Source: Salininema proteolyticum
GTDB taxonomy: Bacteria > Actinomycetota > Actinomycetes > Mycobacteriales > Micromonosporaceae
NCBI RefSeq assembly: GCF_042685645.1
Contig: NZ_JBHUNX010000001.1
Location: forward strand, 682,001-746,000
Direction: 5' to 3'
DNA length: 64,000 nucleotides
The position numbers and the translations under genes are program-made. Shown here piece after piece: positions 50,120 through 59,363 of the stretch. A model generated the notes under the pieces. That model was not told where the DNA came from, made no database searches, and saw only the letters and a list, made by a program, of their open reading frames with translations. Position 1 is the first letter of the stretch. Each line of letters begins with the position of its first letter.

Positions 50120-50581
50120 CCCGGTGACGCCCGTCCACCGGTGCGGGCTCCGCCGGAACCGGCGCCGGGTCCGGCCCGGGAGCACCGGCCCGAACGGTGG
50201 GACAGCTGGCGACACAGTCGGAGACGTCTGCCAAGGCCGGCGACCGTACCCGAAGGTAGAGTTGTGGCGAGGCGGCCGGTGGAGACATCGTCTGTGACTC
50301 ACCGCAGAGCAGGCTTCCGCCTGCGGGAGTACCCCGGCGGTCGCCGTACGGCCCGGAACGGCGCACGCGGACGCCCTCGCGGCGGGAGGACGTCCTCCAC
50401 CGCGGGCCCTGCGGCCCCGGCTCGTGGAGACCTCGGCAACAGCCGGCCGGGGAAGCCGGAACCAGCGCGACCGTCAGGGCAGCGCACCGACCGGAACGAC
50501 CGGTTGGAATCCCCGTGGCCTTGGGCCTGGGGGAGGAAGCCAACCGCTAGTCTAGAGAGATACACGGAGAAGGGAGCCGGT
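50120..50581. other. intergenic region before manA
   Basis: 462 bp, GC-rich, no supported gene. A small hairpin GCAGGC-TTCC-GCCTGC lies near 50308-50323 and a TAGTCT box at 50548-50553, about 28 nt before the manA GTG. Confidence 0.4.
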
Positions 50582-51739
50582 GTGCAGGAGCTGGAAGGCG
50601 TGATAAGGAACTACGCCTGGGGGTCGCGGGTCGACATCGCCCGCATGCAGGGCCGCGTCTGTCCGACCGAGCTTCCCGAAGCCGAAGAGTGGTACGGGGC
50701 GCACCCCACCGCTCCCTCCTTCCTCGCCGACGGCCGCTCCCTCGACACCGCCGTCCAAGTCGATCCCAAGGGAATGCTCGGCGACGCGGTCCTCAACCGC
50801 TACGGCGCCCGCGTCCCCTTCATGATGAAGCTCCTGGCCGCCGCGCGTCCCCTCTCCCTTCAAGCGCACCCCAACGCCCGGCAGGCCCACTCCGGCTATG
50901 TCCGCGAACGCCGCATGGGAGTGGACTTCAACTCCCGCAACTACGTCGACTTCAACCACAAGCCCGAGCTGCTGGTCGCGCTCTCCGAGTTCCGGGCGCT
51001 GTGCGGCTTCCGCGACCCGCGGGAGGCCGCCCGCGACGTCGAGTCGCTCCACGTGGAGGGCCTCTCCGACCTGGTGCAGACGCTGCGCTCGGGCGAGGGC
51101 TCCATCCGCCGCGCCGTGACCATGGTCCTGGGCAACCGCGAAGACTGCGGCACCCTGATCGAGCAGGCCGCGAAGGCCGCCGAAGGACGGCCCGAACCGG
51201 AGTTCGAGATGCTCGTCGAACTCGCCGAGAGCTACCCCGACGACCCGGGCGTCCTGGTGAGCCTCCTGCTCAACCACCTCGTCCTGCAGCCCGGTCAGGC
51301 GGTCTACATGCCCGCCGGGAACATGCACGCCTACCTGCGCGGATTCGGGGTCGAGATCATGGCGGCCTCCGACAACGTCCTGCGCGGCGGCCTGACCTCC
51401 AAGAAGGTGGACGTGCCGGAACTCCTGCGCGTCCTGGACTTCCGCGTCATGGAGCACCCGCTGTGCGACGCGGTCGACGGGGAGAGCGGGCGCATCCGCC
51501 AGTGGCCGGTCCCGGTCGACGACTTCGAGCTGCGCCGCGTGAACGTGAAGGGCGACGAGGTCACCCTGAACGTGGAGGGTCCGCGCATCGTCCTGGCCGT
51601 CGACGGCGCCATCCGCGTCTACGACAAGCACGGCGACGTAGCCCTGCGGGCCGGGCGGGCGGCCTTTTCCGCCGCCGACGCCGGGCCGATCTCCGTCGGG
51701 GGGACCGGAACGGTCTTCCTCGCCAACGTCAGCAAGTAG
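50582..51739 (+). CDS. manA: mannose-6-phosphate isomerase
   Basis: 385 residues, class I zinc enzyme; fructose-6-P to mannose-6-P. Motifs: EEWYGAHP, zinc ligands in LQAHPN and NHKPEL, and YMPAGNMHAYLRG with catalytic Arg/His surroundings. GTG with GAAGGGAG 7 nt upstream. Completes the route to GDP-mannose with manB and manC. Confidence 0.95.
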   Translation: MQELEGVIRNYAWGSRVDIARMQGRVCPTELPEAEEWYGAHPTAPSFLADGRSLDTAVQVDPKGMLGDAVLNRYGARVPFMMKLLAAARPLSLQAHPNARQAHSGYVRERRMGVDFNSRNYVDFNHKPELLVALSEFRALCGFRDPREAARDVESLHVEGLSDLVQTLRSGEGSIRRAVTMVLGNREDCGTLIEQAAKAAEGRPEPEFEMLVELAESYPDDPGVLVSLLLNHLVLQPGQAVYMPAGNMHAYLRGFGVEIMAASDNVLRGGLTSKKVDVPELLRVLDFRVMEHPLCDAVDGESGRIRQWPVPVDDFELRRVNVKGDEVTLNVEGPRIVLAVDGAIRVYDKHGDVALRAGRAAFSAADAGPISVGGTGTVFLANVSK

Positions 51740-51797
51740 CGGCCAGCGGAAGGCCGCGAGCACGCTCGGCGTGCCCGCGGTCGAACCGTCCCGCCCG

Positions 51798-52823
51798 CTA
51801 ACCGAGCTTCTTCTGCACCTCGAGGTCGCGCACCAGGGGACGGTAGCCGACGGCCTCGTTGATCGCGATCATGTGCTCGTTGGACTCCGCGTTCCACGTC
51901 ATGACCTGCTTCACCCCGGGGAAGTTCCGCTTGAGGCGGCGCTGGTTGGCGATCTTGAGGATCGCGCCCAGACGGTGTCCGCGGTGGTCCGACAGGACGA
52001 TGGTCATGCCCTGGACCACGACGTCGGGAGCCCCCGGCTGCACGGCGATCTTGGTCCGCCCGGCGATCTCGCCGGTGGGCTTGTGCCGGACGGCCGCGCC
52101 CACGGCCACGGTGCCCTTCCTCTTCTCGGCCAAGGCCTCCCGGCGGATGCGCTCGCCGGTGAACTCGGCGGGCCGCAGGTCGGTGTCCCCGAGGGGCATG
52201 TCGGTGAACATGCGGGTGCTGAGCAGGGCCAACCCGTCGAGGGCGTCCTCGGGCGGGAGCCCGTCGTACTCGATCAGCTCGTAGTCGCCGGCCCGCTCCC
52301 AAGCCTCGGCCCACACGCCGTCGAGGGCCTCCTCGTCCACGGAGGCCAGGTCGACGCGCCGCTGGATCTGGACATTGGACACCTCGAAGCCGCGGGCCTC
52401 GCAGAAGCGGGCGCCGGACTCGTCGAACCGCTCGCCGTCGGGAAGCGACGTGGGCGTCCACCCCATCGCCGTCTCGCGGCCCTCGGCGGCGGCCTCTTTC
52501 TCGAACTTCTCCAGCAGGGCCGTTCCGATGCCACGGCGGCGATGGTCGGGGTGGACGAGGAGGAAGACCTCGGCCAGGTGGGTGTTGTCCTGGACCGGGA
52601 GCCAGCCGTGTACGTGGCCGACGATCCGGTCGCCGGAGAGGGCTACCCACTCCAGGTGCTTCGCGAACTCCCCGGCGAAGAAGCGGTCGGCCAGCTGTTC
52701 GATGGGGCTGGTCTCCGGCCAGGCGCGCAGCCGGTGCGCGCTGACCGCGTTGTGGAGGTCGGCGATGCCCGTGATGTGGTCGGCCCGCGCGACGTCGAGC
52801 GGAACGATGGTGAAGTCCTGCAT
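51798..52823 (-). CDS. double-GNAT N-acetyltransferase, paralog A
   Basis: 341 residues with two GNAT domains. The first holds the acetyl-CoA loop HRRRGIGTALLEKFEKEA, the second HRGHRLGAILKIANQRRL. This two-domain design is common in actinobacterial acetyltransferases of unknown substrate. Almost colinear with the next gene (same length, same ending EVQKK-hydrophobic), so the pair arose by tandem duplication. Ribosome site GGAG. Confidence 0.88.
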   Translation of the reverse strand: MQDFTIVPLDVARADHITGIADLHNAVSAHRLRAWPETSPIEQLADRFFAGEFAKHLEWVALSGDRIVGHVHGWLPVQDNTHLAEVFLLVHPDHRRRGIGTALLEKFEKEAAAEGRETAMGWTPTSLPDGERFDESGARFCEARGFEVSNVQIQRRVDLASVDEEALDGVWAEAWERAGDYELIEYDGLPPEDALDGLALLSTRMFTDMPLGDTDLRPAEFTGERIRREALAEKRKGTVAVGAAVRHKPTGEIAGRTKIAVQPGAPDVVVQGMTIVLSDHRGHRLGAILKIANQRRLKRNFPGVKQVMTWNAESNEHMIAINEAVGYRPLVRDLEVQKKLG

Positions 52824-52980
52824 GGAGCTCCTAAGTGGGTTTCTTCTGGAGGTAGAGCGCGCGGGAGTGGGACCGCGCGCCGGTCGATGGCGATCGGGTG
52901 TGCGTCGGCCCGGGCGCCGACCGGGTCCGCCGCTCCGATTCGGGTCCGAGGGAGCGGCGGACCGGGGCGATCCTCGGCCG

Positions 52981-54006
52981 CTAGGAGATCTTCTTCTGCA
53001 CTTCGAGCTCGCGGGCCAGCTTGCGGTAGCCGACGGCCTCGTTGATCGCGATCATGTGTCCGTTGGACTCCGCGTTCCACGTGTCCACGTATTGGAGCGT
53101 GGGACGCACCTGGCGCAGGCGGCGCTGGTTGGCGATCTTGAGGATCGTGCCCAGGCGGTGCCCGCGGTGGGTCTTGTGGACGATGGTGTTCTCCTGGTAG
53201 GCGATCTGGGGGTCGCCGGGGCGCACCGCGATCTGAGTCCAGCCGGCCACCTCGCCGGACGGCTTGTGCCTGACGATGGCGTTGAGCATGGTGGAGTTCC
53301 GCTCGGTACGGGTGCGGGCGACGGCCCGCATCCGCTCGGGCGTGATGTCCGCCTCGCGAATATCGGTGTCGCCCAGCGGAACATCGGTGTACATGTTGGA
53401 CTCCAGGACCGCGAGTCCTTCGACGACGTCGTCGGGGATCTCGTTGCCGAACTCGACCAGCTCGTAATCCCCGGCGTGCTTCCACGCCTCGGCGAGCAGG
53501 CCGTCGAGAGCCTTCTCGTCCACGGCCGCGAGGTCGCAGCGGCGCTGCACCTCGACGTTGGACGTGGCGTAGCCGCGCGCCTCGCAGAAGGCGGCGCCCG
53601 ACTCGTCGAACCGGGGGCCTTCGGGGAACGAGGTGATGGTCCAGCCGAGGAAGGTGTCGCGGCCCTCGGCGGCGGCTTCCTTCTCGAGTTTCTCCAGCAG
53701 GGCCGAGCCGATGCCGCGGCGGCGGTGCTCGGGGTGGACGATGACCTCGCACTCGGCCAGGTGGGTATTGTCCTCGGTCGGAAGGTCGCCGGAGACGTGG
53801 CCGACGATGTCGCCCTCCACCACGGCGAGCCACTCGTGGGAGCGCGAGTATCCGCTCTTGATGAAGCGGTTGGCGAGTTCGAGGGCGGTGGTCGTGGTGG
53901 GCCAGGCCTCCAGGTGGTGGTCGCGCACCGTGTTGGACAGCTCGGCTACCCCGCGAACGTGATCGATGTTCGTTTTATCGAGGGGGATGATTTCAAAGGT
54001 CTGCAT
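52981..54006 (-). CDS. double-GNAT N-acetyltransferase, paralog B
   Basis: 341 residues; acetyl-CoA loops HRRRGIGSALLEKLEKEA and HRGHRLGTILKIANQRRL. Clearly homologous over full length to paralog A, with long identical blocks (DTHL-like DNTHLAE; WNAESNxHMIAINEAVGYR). The ATG at 54006 was chosen over longer starts because CACAAT lies 7 nt upstream and an inverted repeat abuts it. Substrate unknown. Confidence 0.88.
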   Translation of the reverse strand: MQTFEIIPLDKTNIDHVRGVAELSNTVRDHHLEAWPTTTTALELANRFIKSGYSRSHEWLAVVEGDIVGHVSGDLPTEDNTHLAECEVIVHPEHRRRGIGSALLEKLEKEAAAEGRDTFLGWTITSFPEGPRFDESGAAFCEARGYATSNVEVQRRCDLAAVDEKALDGLLAEAWKHAGDYELVEFGNEIPDDVVEGLAVLESNMYTDVPLGDTDIREADITPERMRAVARTRTERNSTMLNAIVRHKPSGEVAGWTQIAVRPGDPQIAYQENTIVHKTHRGHRLGTILKIANQRRLRQVRPTLQYVDTWNAESNGHMIAINEAVGYRKLARELEVQKKIS

Positions 54007-54036
54007 GGAACCGATTGTGGGGGAAGGATCGGTTCC
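54007..54036 (-). promoter_or_regulatory. inverted-repeat operator at the GNAT-B start
   Basis: GGAACCGAT (54007-54015), 12 bp, ATCGGTTCC (54028-54036), perfect 9-bp arms. The -10-like CACAAT is in the spacer on the minus strand, so a bound regulator would cover the promoter. Confidence 0.55.
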
Positions 54037-54096
54037 AAGCGAGTGATTTTTCACAGCGAGGGCCGGCTGGGCGGCGCGGCCCCCTCCGCCTGCGGC

Positions 54097-54621
54097 TCAG
54101 GTGCCGTCCGTGGGCTGCTGTGCGGGACGGCCTTGGTTGTCCTCGATCAGCTGGTAGAGGGCCGACTTGGCCTTGTCGACGCGGGGCACGTTGCGCCACT
54201 CCACATCGTCGTCGTCGGCGGTGTTGATCTTCAGGTCGCCGAAGCCGAGGAGGCGCTCGCCGATCGACTGGTTGTAGGTCACCGAGCTGACCCGGTTGAG
54301 GTTGACGTGCATGCTCTGGCGGTTGGCGACGCCCTCCTGCCAGATGACGCGGTGCGTGGTGAGGACGTAGTGGGTCGACTGCCAGCGGATCCACGGCAGG
54401 ACCGAGAGCCAGACGATCAGGCCCAGGAAGACGGCGACGATGCCGATGCGCGTGTAGAGCGCGGCGGAGCCCCAGTCGGAGGGCACGAGGTAGACGAGAA
54501 TGGACGCGACCAGAAGGAAGACGACGAACCACAGCACGGGGCCGACGGCGTCCTTCCAGTGCGGGCGGGTGTGCAGCCTGACCTCTTCATTGCGGGTCAG
54601 GACGTTATCGGGAAAGCCCAC
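54097..54621 (-). CDS. PH-domain (YdbS/DUF304-like) membrane protein
   Basis: 174 residues. Short N-terminus, two TM helices (AVGPVLWFVVFLLVASILVYLV; IGIVAVFLGLIVWLSVL), then a bacterial PH domain with HYVLTTHRVIWQEG and LNRVSSVTYNQSIGERLLGFGDL. Function unknown. GTG 54621 has GGAGG 5 nt upstream; further in-frame starts lack a ribosome site. Confidence 0.88.
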   Translation of the reverse strand: MGFPDNVLTRNEEVRLHTRPHWKDAVGPVLWFVVFLLVASILVYLVPSDWGSAALYTRIGIVAVFLGLIVWLSVLPWIRWQSTHYVLTTHRVIWQEGVANRQSMHVNLNRVSSVTYNQSIGERLLGFGDLKINTADDDDVEWRNVPRVDKAKSALYQLIEDNQGRPAQQPTDGT

Positions 54622-54714
54622 GGCAACCTCCAGTACGGCTTGGAACAACACGGGGGTGGCGGGCCTTGGCTTGAGGCCCTGCACTTTGCAGACTACAACA
54701 TTCGCACCGCCCGG

Positions 54715-55500
54715 TCAGGCGGGACGCAAGTGGACGGTCTCGGCGGCGGTGACCGTCCGGCGCTCCCCTTCGGACGCGACGACGAGGCCACCGTCGCCGG
54801 TGAGGTCGACGGCGGTGCCCACCAGCGCTTCTCCGCCCGGGAGCTCGACGCGGACCTCGCGCCCGAGCGTGGCCGAGCGCTGCCGCACCGGCCCGAGAAC
54901 CGAGGCCGGATCGGATTCCCAGGCGGTGTAGAGCGACGCGAAACGCGTGAGGAACTCGGATGCCAGGGCGTTGCGGTCGAGCGGGTCGGCCCCGGCGACA
55001 GCCAGGGACGTGGCCTCGGGAAGAGGAAGCTCCTCCCGCGTCGTGGAGACGTTCACGCCCATGCCGATGACGGCGGCGCCACCGTCGGCGGCGGCGAGGA
55101 TGCCGGCGGTCTTCCGGCCGTCGAGCAGGACGTCGTTGGGCCACTTGACGGCGGGGGAGAGCCCGACGCCCTCGAGGGTCTCGGCGAGCGCGAGGGCCGT
55201 CAACGGCGTCAGCAGGCTCCAGTGTTCGGGGGCGGCCTTCGGTCGGACCAGGAGGGACATCATCAGGGAGCTGCGGGCCGGGGCCGTCCAGGTCCGCCCG
55301 CGCCGGCCCCTGCCGGCCAGCTGGAGCTCGGTGAGGAGGACCCGCGGGGCGGGGGCGCCCGACGCGGCCTCTCGCAGCAGGTCGTCCTGGGTCGAGTTTG
55401 TGACATTAACGACACCGATACGTTGCCAGAAGCCCGTTTTCGAGCGGATTGCGGTCCGCAGTGCGGTTTCCGAGAGTGGCTCTCGTGGCTGTACGACCAT
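54715..55500 (-). CDS. birA: biotin-[acetyl-CoA-carboxylase] ligase
   Basis: 261 residues. Activates biotin and attaches it to carboxylase carrier domains. STQDDLL, GRGRRGRTWTAP (biotinyl-AMP loop), KWPNDVLLDGRKTAGIL and GVNV motifs are intact. No N-terminal DNA-binding domain, so it is not a repressor. Divergent from accD, whose product works with a BirA substrate. TAGAGT 6 nt before the ATG. Confidence 0.95.
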   Translation of the reverse strand: MVVQPREPLSETALRTAIRSKTGFWQRIGVVNVTNSTQDDLLREAASGAPAPRVLLTELQLAGRGRRGRTWTAPARSSLMMSLLVRPKAAPEHWSLLTPLTALALAETLEGVGLSPAVKWPNDVLLDGRKTAGILAAADGGAAVIGMGVNVSTTREELPLPEATSLAVAGADPLDRNALASEFLTRFASLYTAWESDPASVLGPVRQRSATLGREVRVELPGGEALVGTAVDLTGDGGLVVASEGERRTVTAAETVHLRPA

Positions 55501-55506
55501 GCACCC

Positions 55507-55535
55507 ACTCTAGCCGCGAGCGAACCGGATACTAT
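55507..55535. promoter_or_regulatory. divergent leaderless promoters birA / accD
   Basis: Minus TAGAGT (55512-55507), 6 nt from the birA ATG; plus TACTAT (55530-55535), 6 nt from the accD GTG. Only 41 bp separate the two coding regions. Confidence 0.65.
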
Positions 55536-55541
55536 CCGATC

Positions 55542-57113
55542 GTGACTGACATCGACATCCACACGACTGCCGGAAGGCTCGCCGACCTCAGCGAGCGCCG
55601 CAACGAGGCGGCCTCCGGCAATCCCCGAGCCATTGAGAAGCAGCACGAGCGCGGCAAGCAGACCGCGCGCGAGCGGATCGAGGCCCTGTTGGACGAGGGT
55701 TCGTTCACGGAGGTCGACTCCCTGCGGCGCCACCGCTCGACGGACTTCGGCATGGAGGCCAACCGCCCCTACGGCGACGGAGTCGTCACCGGGTACGGGA
55801 CGGTCGAGGGCCGCGAAGTCTGCATCTTCAGCCAGGACTTCACGATCTTCGGTGGATCGCTCGGCCAGGTCTGCGGGGAGAAGATCGTCAAGATCCAGGA
55901 CCTCGCCATGAAGACCGGCCGCCCGCTGATCGGGATCTCCGACTCCGGCGGGGCCCGCATCCAGGAGGGCGTCGCCTCCCTCGGCGGGTACTCCGACATC
56001 TTCCTCCGCAACGTCCGGGCCTCGGGCGTCATCCCGCAGATCTCGCTGATCATGGGCCCCTGCGCCGGAGGCGCGGTCTACAGCCCGGCGATCACCGACT
56101 TCACCGTCATGGTCGACCAGACCAGCCACATGTTCATCACCGGACCTGACGTGGTCCGCGCGGTGACCGGCGAGGACGTCGGCATGGAGGAGCTGGGCGG
56201 CGCCCGCACCCACAACGCGGTGGCCGGCAACGCCCACTACCTCGCCGCCGACGAGAAGGACGCGATCGAGTACGTCCAGACGCTCCTGTCCTACCTGCCG
56301 TCCAACAACCTGGACGAGCCGCCGCTGTTCGACCGTGCCGAGGACCTCGAGATCACCGGCGAGGACGCCGCGCTGGACAAGATCGTCCCCGACTCGGCCA
56401 ACCAGCCCTACGACATGAAGAAGATCATCGAGGGGATCCTCGACGACGGCGAGTTCTTCGAGACGCAGGACCTGTTCGCCCGCAACATCATCGTCGGCTT
56501 CGGCCGGCTCGACGGGCGCCCGGTCGGCATCGTCGCCAACCAGCCCATGCACTTCGCCGGCACCCTCGACATCGACGCCTCGGAGAAGGCCGCGCGGTTC
56601 ATCCGCTTCTGCGACGCCTTCAACATCCCCGTGCTCTCGTTCGTCGACGTCCCCGGCTTCCTGCCGGGCACCTCGCAGGAGCACGACGGCATCATCCGCC
56701 GCGGCGCCAAGCTCATCTACGCCTACGCCGAGGCCACGGTGCCGAAGCTGACCGTCATCGTCCGCAAGGACTACGGCGGCGCCTACTGCGTCATGGGGTC
56801 CAAGGGCGTCGGCGCGGACGTCAACTTCGCCTGGCCGACCGCGGAGATTGCCGTCATGGGCAGCCAGGGAGCGGTCAACATCCTCTACCGGCGCGACCTG
56901 TCGAAGGCCGACGACGAGCAGGCCATGCGCGCCGAGCTGATGAACGAGTACGAGGAGAAGCTCAACAATCCCTACGTCGCCGCCGAGCTGGGCTACATCG
57001 ACGCGGTGATCCAGCCGCGCGAGACGCGGGTGGAACTGATCAAGGCGCTCCGCATGACCGCCTCGAAACGTGAAGAACTCCCAGCTAAGAAGCACGGAAA
57101 CATACCGCTGTAG
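55542..57113 (+). CDS. accD: acyl-CoA (propionyl/acetyl-CoA) carboxylase beta subunit
   Basis: 523 residues of the carboxyltransferase family. N-terminal KQHERGKQTARERIEALLDEGSF, acyl-CoA oxyanion region SDSGGARIQEG, MGPCAGGAVYSPAITDF, and biotin-side DVPGFLPGTSQEHDGIIRRGAK, GGAYCVMGSK. Transfers carboxyl from biotin to propionyl- or acetyl-CoA, supplying methylmalonyl-/malonyl-CoA. Works with AccE downstream and a biotinylated alpha subunit outside the window. Confidence 0.96.
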   Translation: MTDIDIHTTAGRLADLSERRNEAASGNPRAIEKQHERGKQTARERIEALLDEGSFTEVDSLRRHRSTDFGMEANRPYGDGVVTGYGTVEGREVCIFSQDFTIFGGSLGQVCGEKIVKIQDLAMKTGRPLIGISDSGGARIQEGVASLGGYSDIFLRNVRASGVIPQISLIMGPCAGGAVYSPAITDFTVMVDQTSHMFITGPDVVRAVTGEDVGMEELGGARTHNAVAGNAHYLAADEKDAIEYVQTLLSYLPSNNLDEPPLFDRAEDLEITGEDAALDKIVPDSANQPYDMKKIIEGILDDGEFFETQDLFARNIIVGFGRLDGRPVGIVANQPMHFAGTLDIDASEKAARFIRFCDAFNIPVLSFVDVPGFLPGTSQEHDGIIRRGAKLIYAYAEATVPKLTVIVRKDYGGAYCVMGSKGVGADVNFAWPTAEIAVMGSQGAVNILYRRDLSKADDEQAMRAELMNEYEEKLNNPYVAAELGYIDAVIQPRETRVELIKALRMTASKREELPAKKHGNIPL

Positions 57114-57172
57114 AGCGCTCTGAATAGTATCGGACCGCTTCCTCCGGTACGGTTGGAACAGTGCGAATCACC

Positions 57173-57195
57173 GGGGGGCGCCGAGGGCGCCCCCC
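57173..57195 (+). terminator. hairpin after accD
   Basis: GGGGGGCGCC - GAG - GGCGCCCCCC, 10-bp perfect stem, no T-tract. Confidence 0.5.
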
Positions 57196-57243
57196 GCGGT
57201 TCCCACTGTATTGGCTGGAACGCACGTGTATTGGGGGAGTGGA

Positions 57244-58272
57244 ATGTCAAGGCGAGACGGCCTGCCGTGGGCGGGCAAACGCTATGCGGTCCTCGTCGAC
57301 GTGGGGTACCTGTACGCCGCAGCGGCGGAGATACTGCTGGACGTGGGAAGCCGGCGCGACTACCGGGTGGACGCCGAGAAGCTGATCTCGATGCTCATCG
57401 AGCGCGCAGCCGACATCATGCCGGACTGCGAGCTGCTGCGCATGTACTGGTTCGACGCCGCGCGCGACCGGGTGCCGACCGTGGACCAGCGGGTGATCGC
57501 CCAGATGGAGTACGTCAAGGTCCGCCTGGGGAACCTGAACTCCCGCGGCCAGCAAAAGGGCGTCGACGCGATGATCCGCACCGACTTGGAGCAACTGGCC
57601 CGCCACCGTGCGATCCACGAGGCCGTCCTGCTGGCCGGCGACGAGGACATGGTCCCCGCCGTGGAGATCGCCCAGGCCTACGGCGTCCGGATCCACCTCT
57701 GGGGAGTGGAGCCCCTCTACGCCACCAACCAGTCCGAGCGGCTGGTCTGGGAATCCGACACTAAAGACATGCTGACCCCCGATGAGTTGAAGCCTTTTTT
57801 CACCCGCGCCGGCCATTCGCCCGCTGCTGTCGCGGCCCACAAGATAGCGGGCGCACCGATGGCGGAGCCCACTCCGAAGGTCCCTTCCCCGGCGGCGGTG
57901 TTCGGGCAGCGTGAGTCCGTCGCGGTCACCATGACCGCGGCCGACGCGCTCGAGGCCGCCGAGTCCGCCCGCGAGCAGTACGTGCCGAGCAAGAACTACG
58001 CCAAGGGGAAGATCGACTCCGAGGAAGTGCGCGGCATAGGGGAGTTCGTGGGCCACAAATGGCTCCTCACCCGGGGCGTCGACAACATCGCCGACCTGCT
58101 CCCCGGGCCCCAGCTGCCCACCGTCATCGACAAGGAGCTCCTCGTCGAGGCCGAGAAGGAGCTGGGATACTCTCTACGGGACCACCCCGAGGCCCGCATC
58201 TGGGTGCGCGACGGATTCTGGGAGCGCATCCACCGGGAGTTCGACCTGGACATCGACGAGTGCGAGGATTAA
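57244..58272 (+). CDS. NYN-domain (PIN-like RNase) protein
   Basis: 342 residues. NYN fold with KRYAVLVDVGYLYAAAAEILL (first acidic residue D30 region), YWFDAA, KGVDAMIRTDLEQLA and LLAGDEDMVPAVEIAQAYG supplying the remaining acidic residues; then about 160 residues of helical C-terminal sequence with VGHKWLLTRGV. Probably a metal-dependent ribonuclease. ATG with GGGGGAG. It lies between accD and accE and may be co-transcribed with accE (9-bp gap). Confidence 0.85.
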   Translation: MSRRDGLPWAGKRYAVLVDVGYLYAAAAEILLDVGSRRDYRVDAEKLISMLIERAADIMPDCELLRMYWFDAARDRVPTVDQRVIAQMEYVKVRLGNLNSRGQQKGVDAMIRTDLEQLARHRAIHEAVLLAGDEDMVPAVEIAQAYGVRIHLWGVEPLYATNQSERLVWESDTKDMLTPDELKPFFTRAGHSPAAVAAHKIAGAPMAEPTPKVPSPAAVFGQRESVAVTMTAADALEAAESAREQYVPSKNYAKGKIDSEEVRGIGEFVGHKWLLTRGVDNIADLLPGPQLPTVIDKELLVEAEKELGYSLRDHPEARIWVRDGFWERIHREFDLDIDECED

Positions 58273-58281
58273 GGAGCACAC

Positions 58282-58491
58282 ATGAGCGACGGCATTGTCA
58301 TCGAGCGGGGCAACCCCACCGCCGAGGAGGTCGCCGCCCTCACCGCGCTGTTCTACTCGATGGCGGCCAACGGTGAGGACGAGCCCGAGAAGGGCGCCCC
58401 GTCCGCGTGGAACAGCCCGGGACTGCGCCTGCGCAAGCGCCGCAACTGGCGCGACGCGGCCATCCCGGCCCGGCGCGGATTGGAACGCTGA
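58282..58491 (+). CDS. accE: acyl-CoA carboxylase epsilon subunit
   Basis: 69 residues. IVIERGNPTAEEVAALTALF plus the C-terminal WNSPGLRLRKRRNWRDAAIP match the small epsilon subunits that bridge alpha and beta subunits in actinobacterial complexes. GGAG precedes the ATG. Confidence 0.88.
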   Translation: MSDGIVIERGNPTAEEVAALTALFYSMAANGEDEPEKGAPSAWNSPGLRLRKRRNWRDAAIPARRGLER

Positions 58492-58716
58492 GCGGGTAGG
58501 TGACCGCTCAGGCCCTCCGTAGCACGTGCGTCGGCGCAGCCGACCCGGGAGCACGGTTCGCACCGATCCCGAGGAAGCCCTATAGGCCCTCGCGACCGGC
58601 ACGATCCAACGCACCGCGCAAGGCCTGCAAGGTGCCTCCGGCAGCGGCCTGAGCTCCTTCCGGCTCGATCGCCGCCGAGCGGCGGCTCCACTTAAGAAGA
58701 GAGGGAATGTACGCCA

Positions 58717-59322
58717 ATGACCCGACCGTTCGTACTCGGCTCGGCCTCTCCCGCCCGGCGCGGGCTGCTGGAGGCCGCCGGGATCAGCCCGGAGGTCGTC
58801 GTCTCCGGCGTCGACGAGAGCCAGGTGGCCGGGCCCGACCCGGCCGAGGTCTCGGCGGCGCTCGCGGAGCTCAAGGCCGACGCGGTCGCCCCGAAGACGC
58901 CGCACGACGCCCTCGTGCTCGGCTGCGACTCCGTCCTCCACTTCGACGGTGAGATCCTCGGTAAGCCCGAGGGGCCGGAGGAGGCCGCCTCCCGCTGGAA
59001 GCGGATGCGCGGGAACCGGGGCGTGCTCTTCACCGGGCACTGCCTCATCGACCGCGAGGCCGAGCGCAAGACCGTCCGCCACTCCGCGACCGAGGTCCAC
59101 TTCGCCGAGGTGACCGACGCGGAGATCCAGGCCTACGTCGCGACGGGGGAGCCGCTGCACGTGGCCGGCTCGTTCACTCTCGACGGTTACGGCTCGGCGT
59201 TCATCAAGAAGATCGTCGGCGATCCCGGCACGGTCATCGGCCTCTCGATGCCGCTGCTGCGGGAGATGCTCGGAGAGATGGAGATCGGCATTACCGACCT
59301 GTGGCGGTCCAACGGCGCCTGA
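58717..59322 (+). CDS. maf: Maf-family nucleotide pyrophosphatase
   Basis: 201 residues. GSASPARRGLLEAAG, the GCDSVLHFDGEILGKP core and SGSFTLDGYGSAFIKKI-like end give the house-cleaning NTP pyrophosphatase fold. In accDE-maf clusters of actinobacteria it degrades modified or canonical UTP/dTTP-type nucleotides. ATG 58717; ribosome site GAGAGGGA is rather far (about 11 nt). Confidence 0.93.
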   Translation: MTRPFVLGSASPARRGLLEAAGISPEVVVSGVDESQVAGPDPAEVSAALAELKADAVAPKTPHDALVLGCDSVLHFDGEILGKPEGPEEAASRWKRMRGNRGVLFTGHCLIDREAERKTVRHSATEVHFAEVTDAEIQAYVATGEPLHVAGSFTLDGYGSAFIKKIVGDPGTVIGLSMPLLREMLGEMEIGITDLWRSNGA

Positions 59323-59340
59323 CCGCGCCACTCGATCGAC

Positions 59341-59363
59341 GGGCCCCTTCGGGGGCCCTTTTT
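59341..59363 (+). terminator. terminator after maf
   Basis: GGGCCCC - TTCG - GGGGCCC then TTTTTC. Confidence 0.88.
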
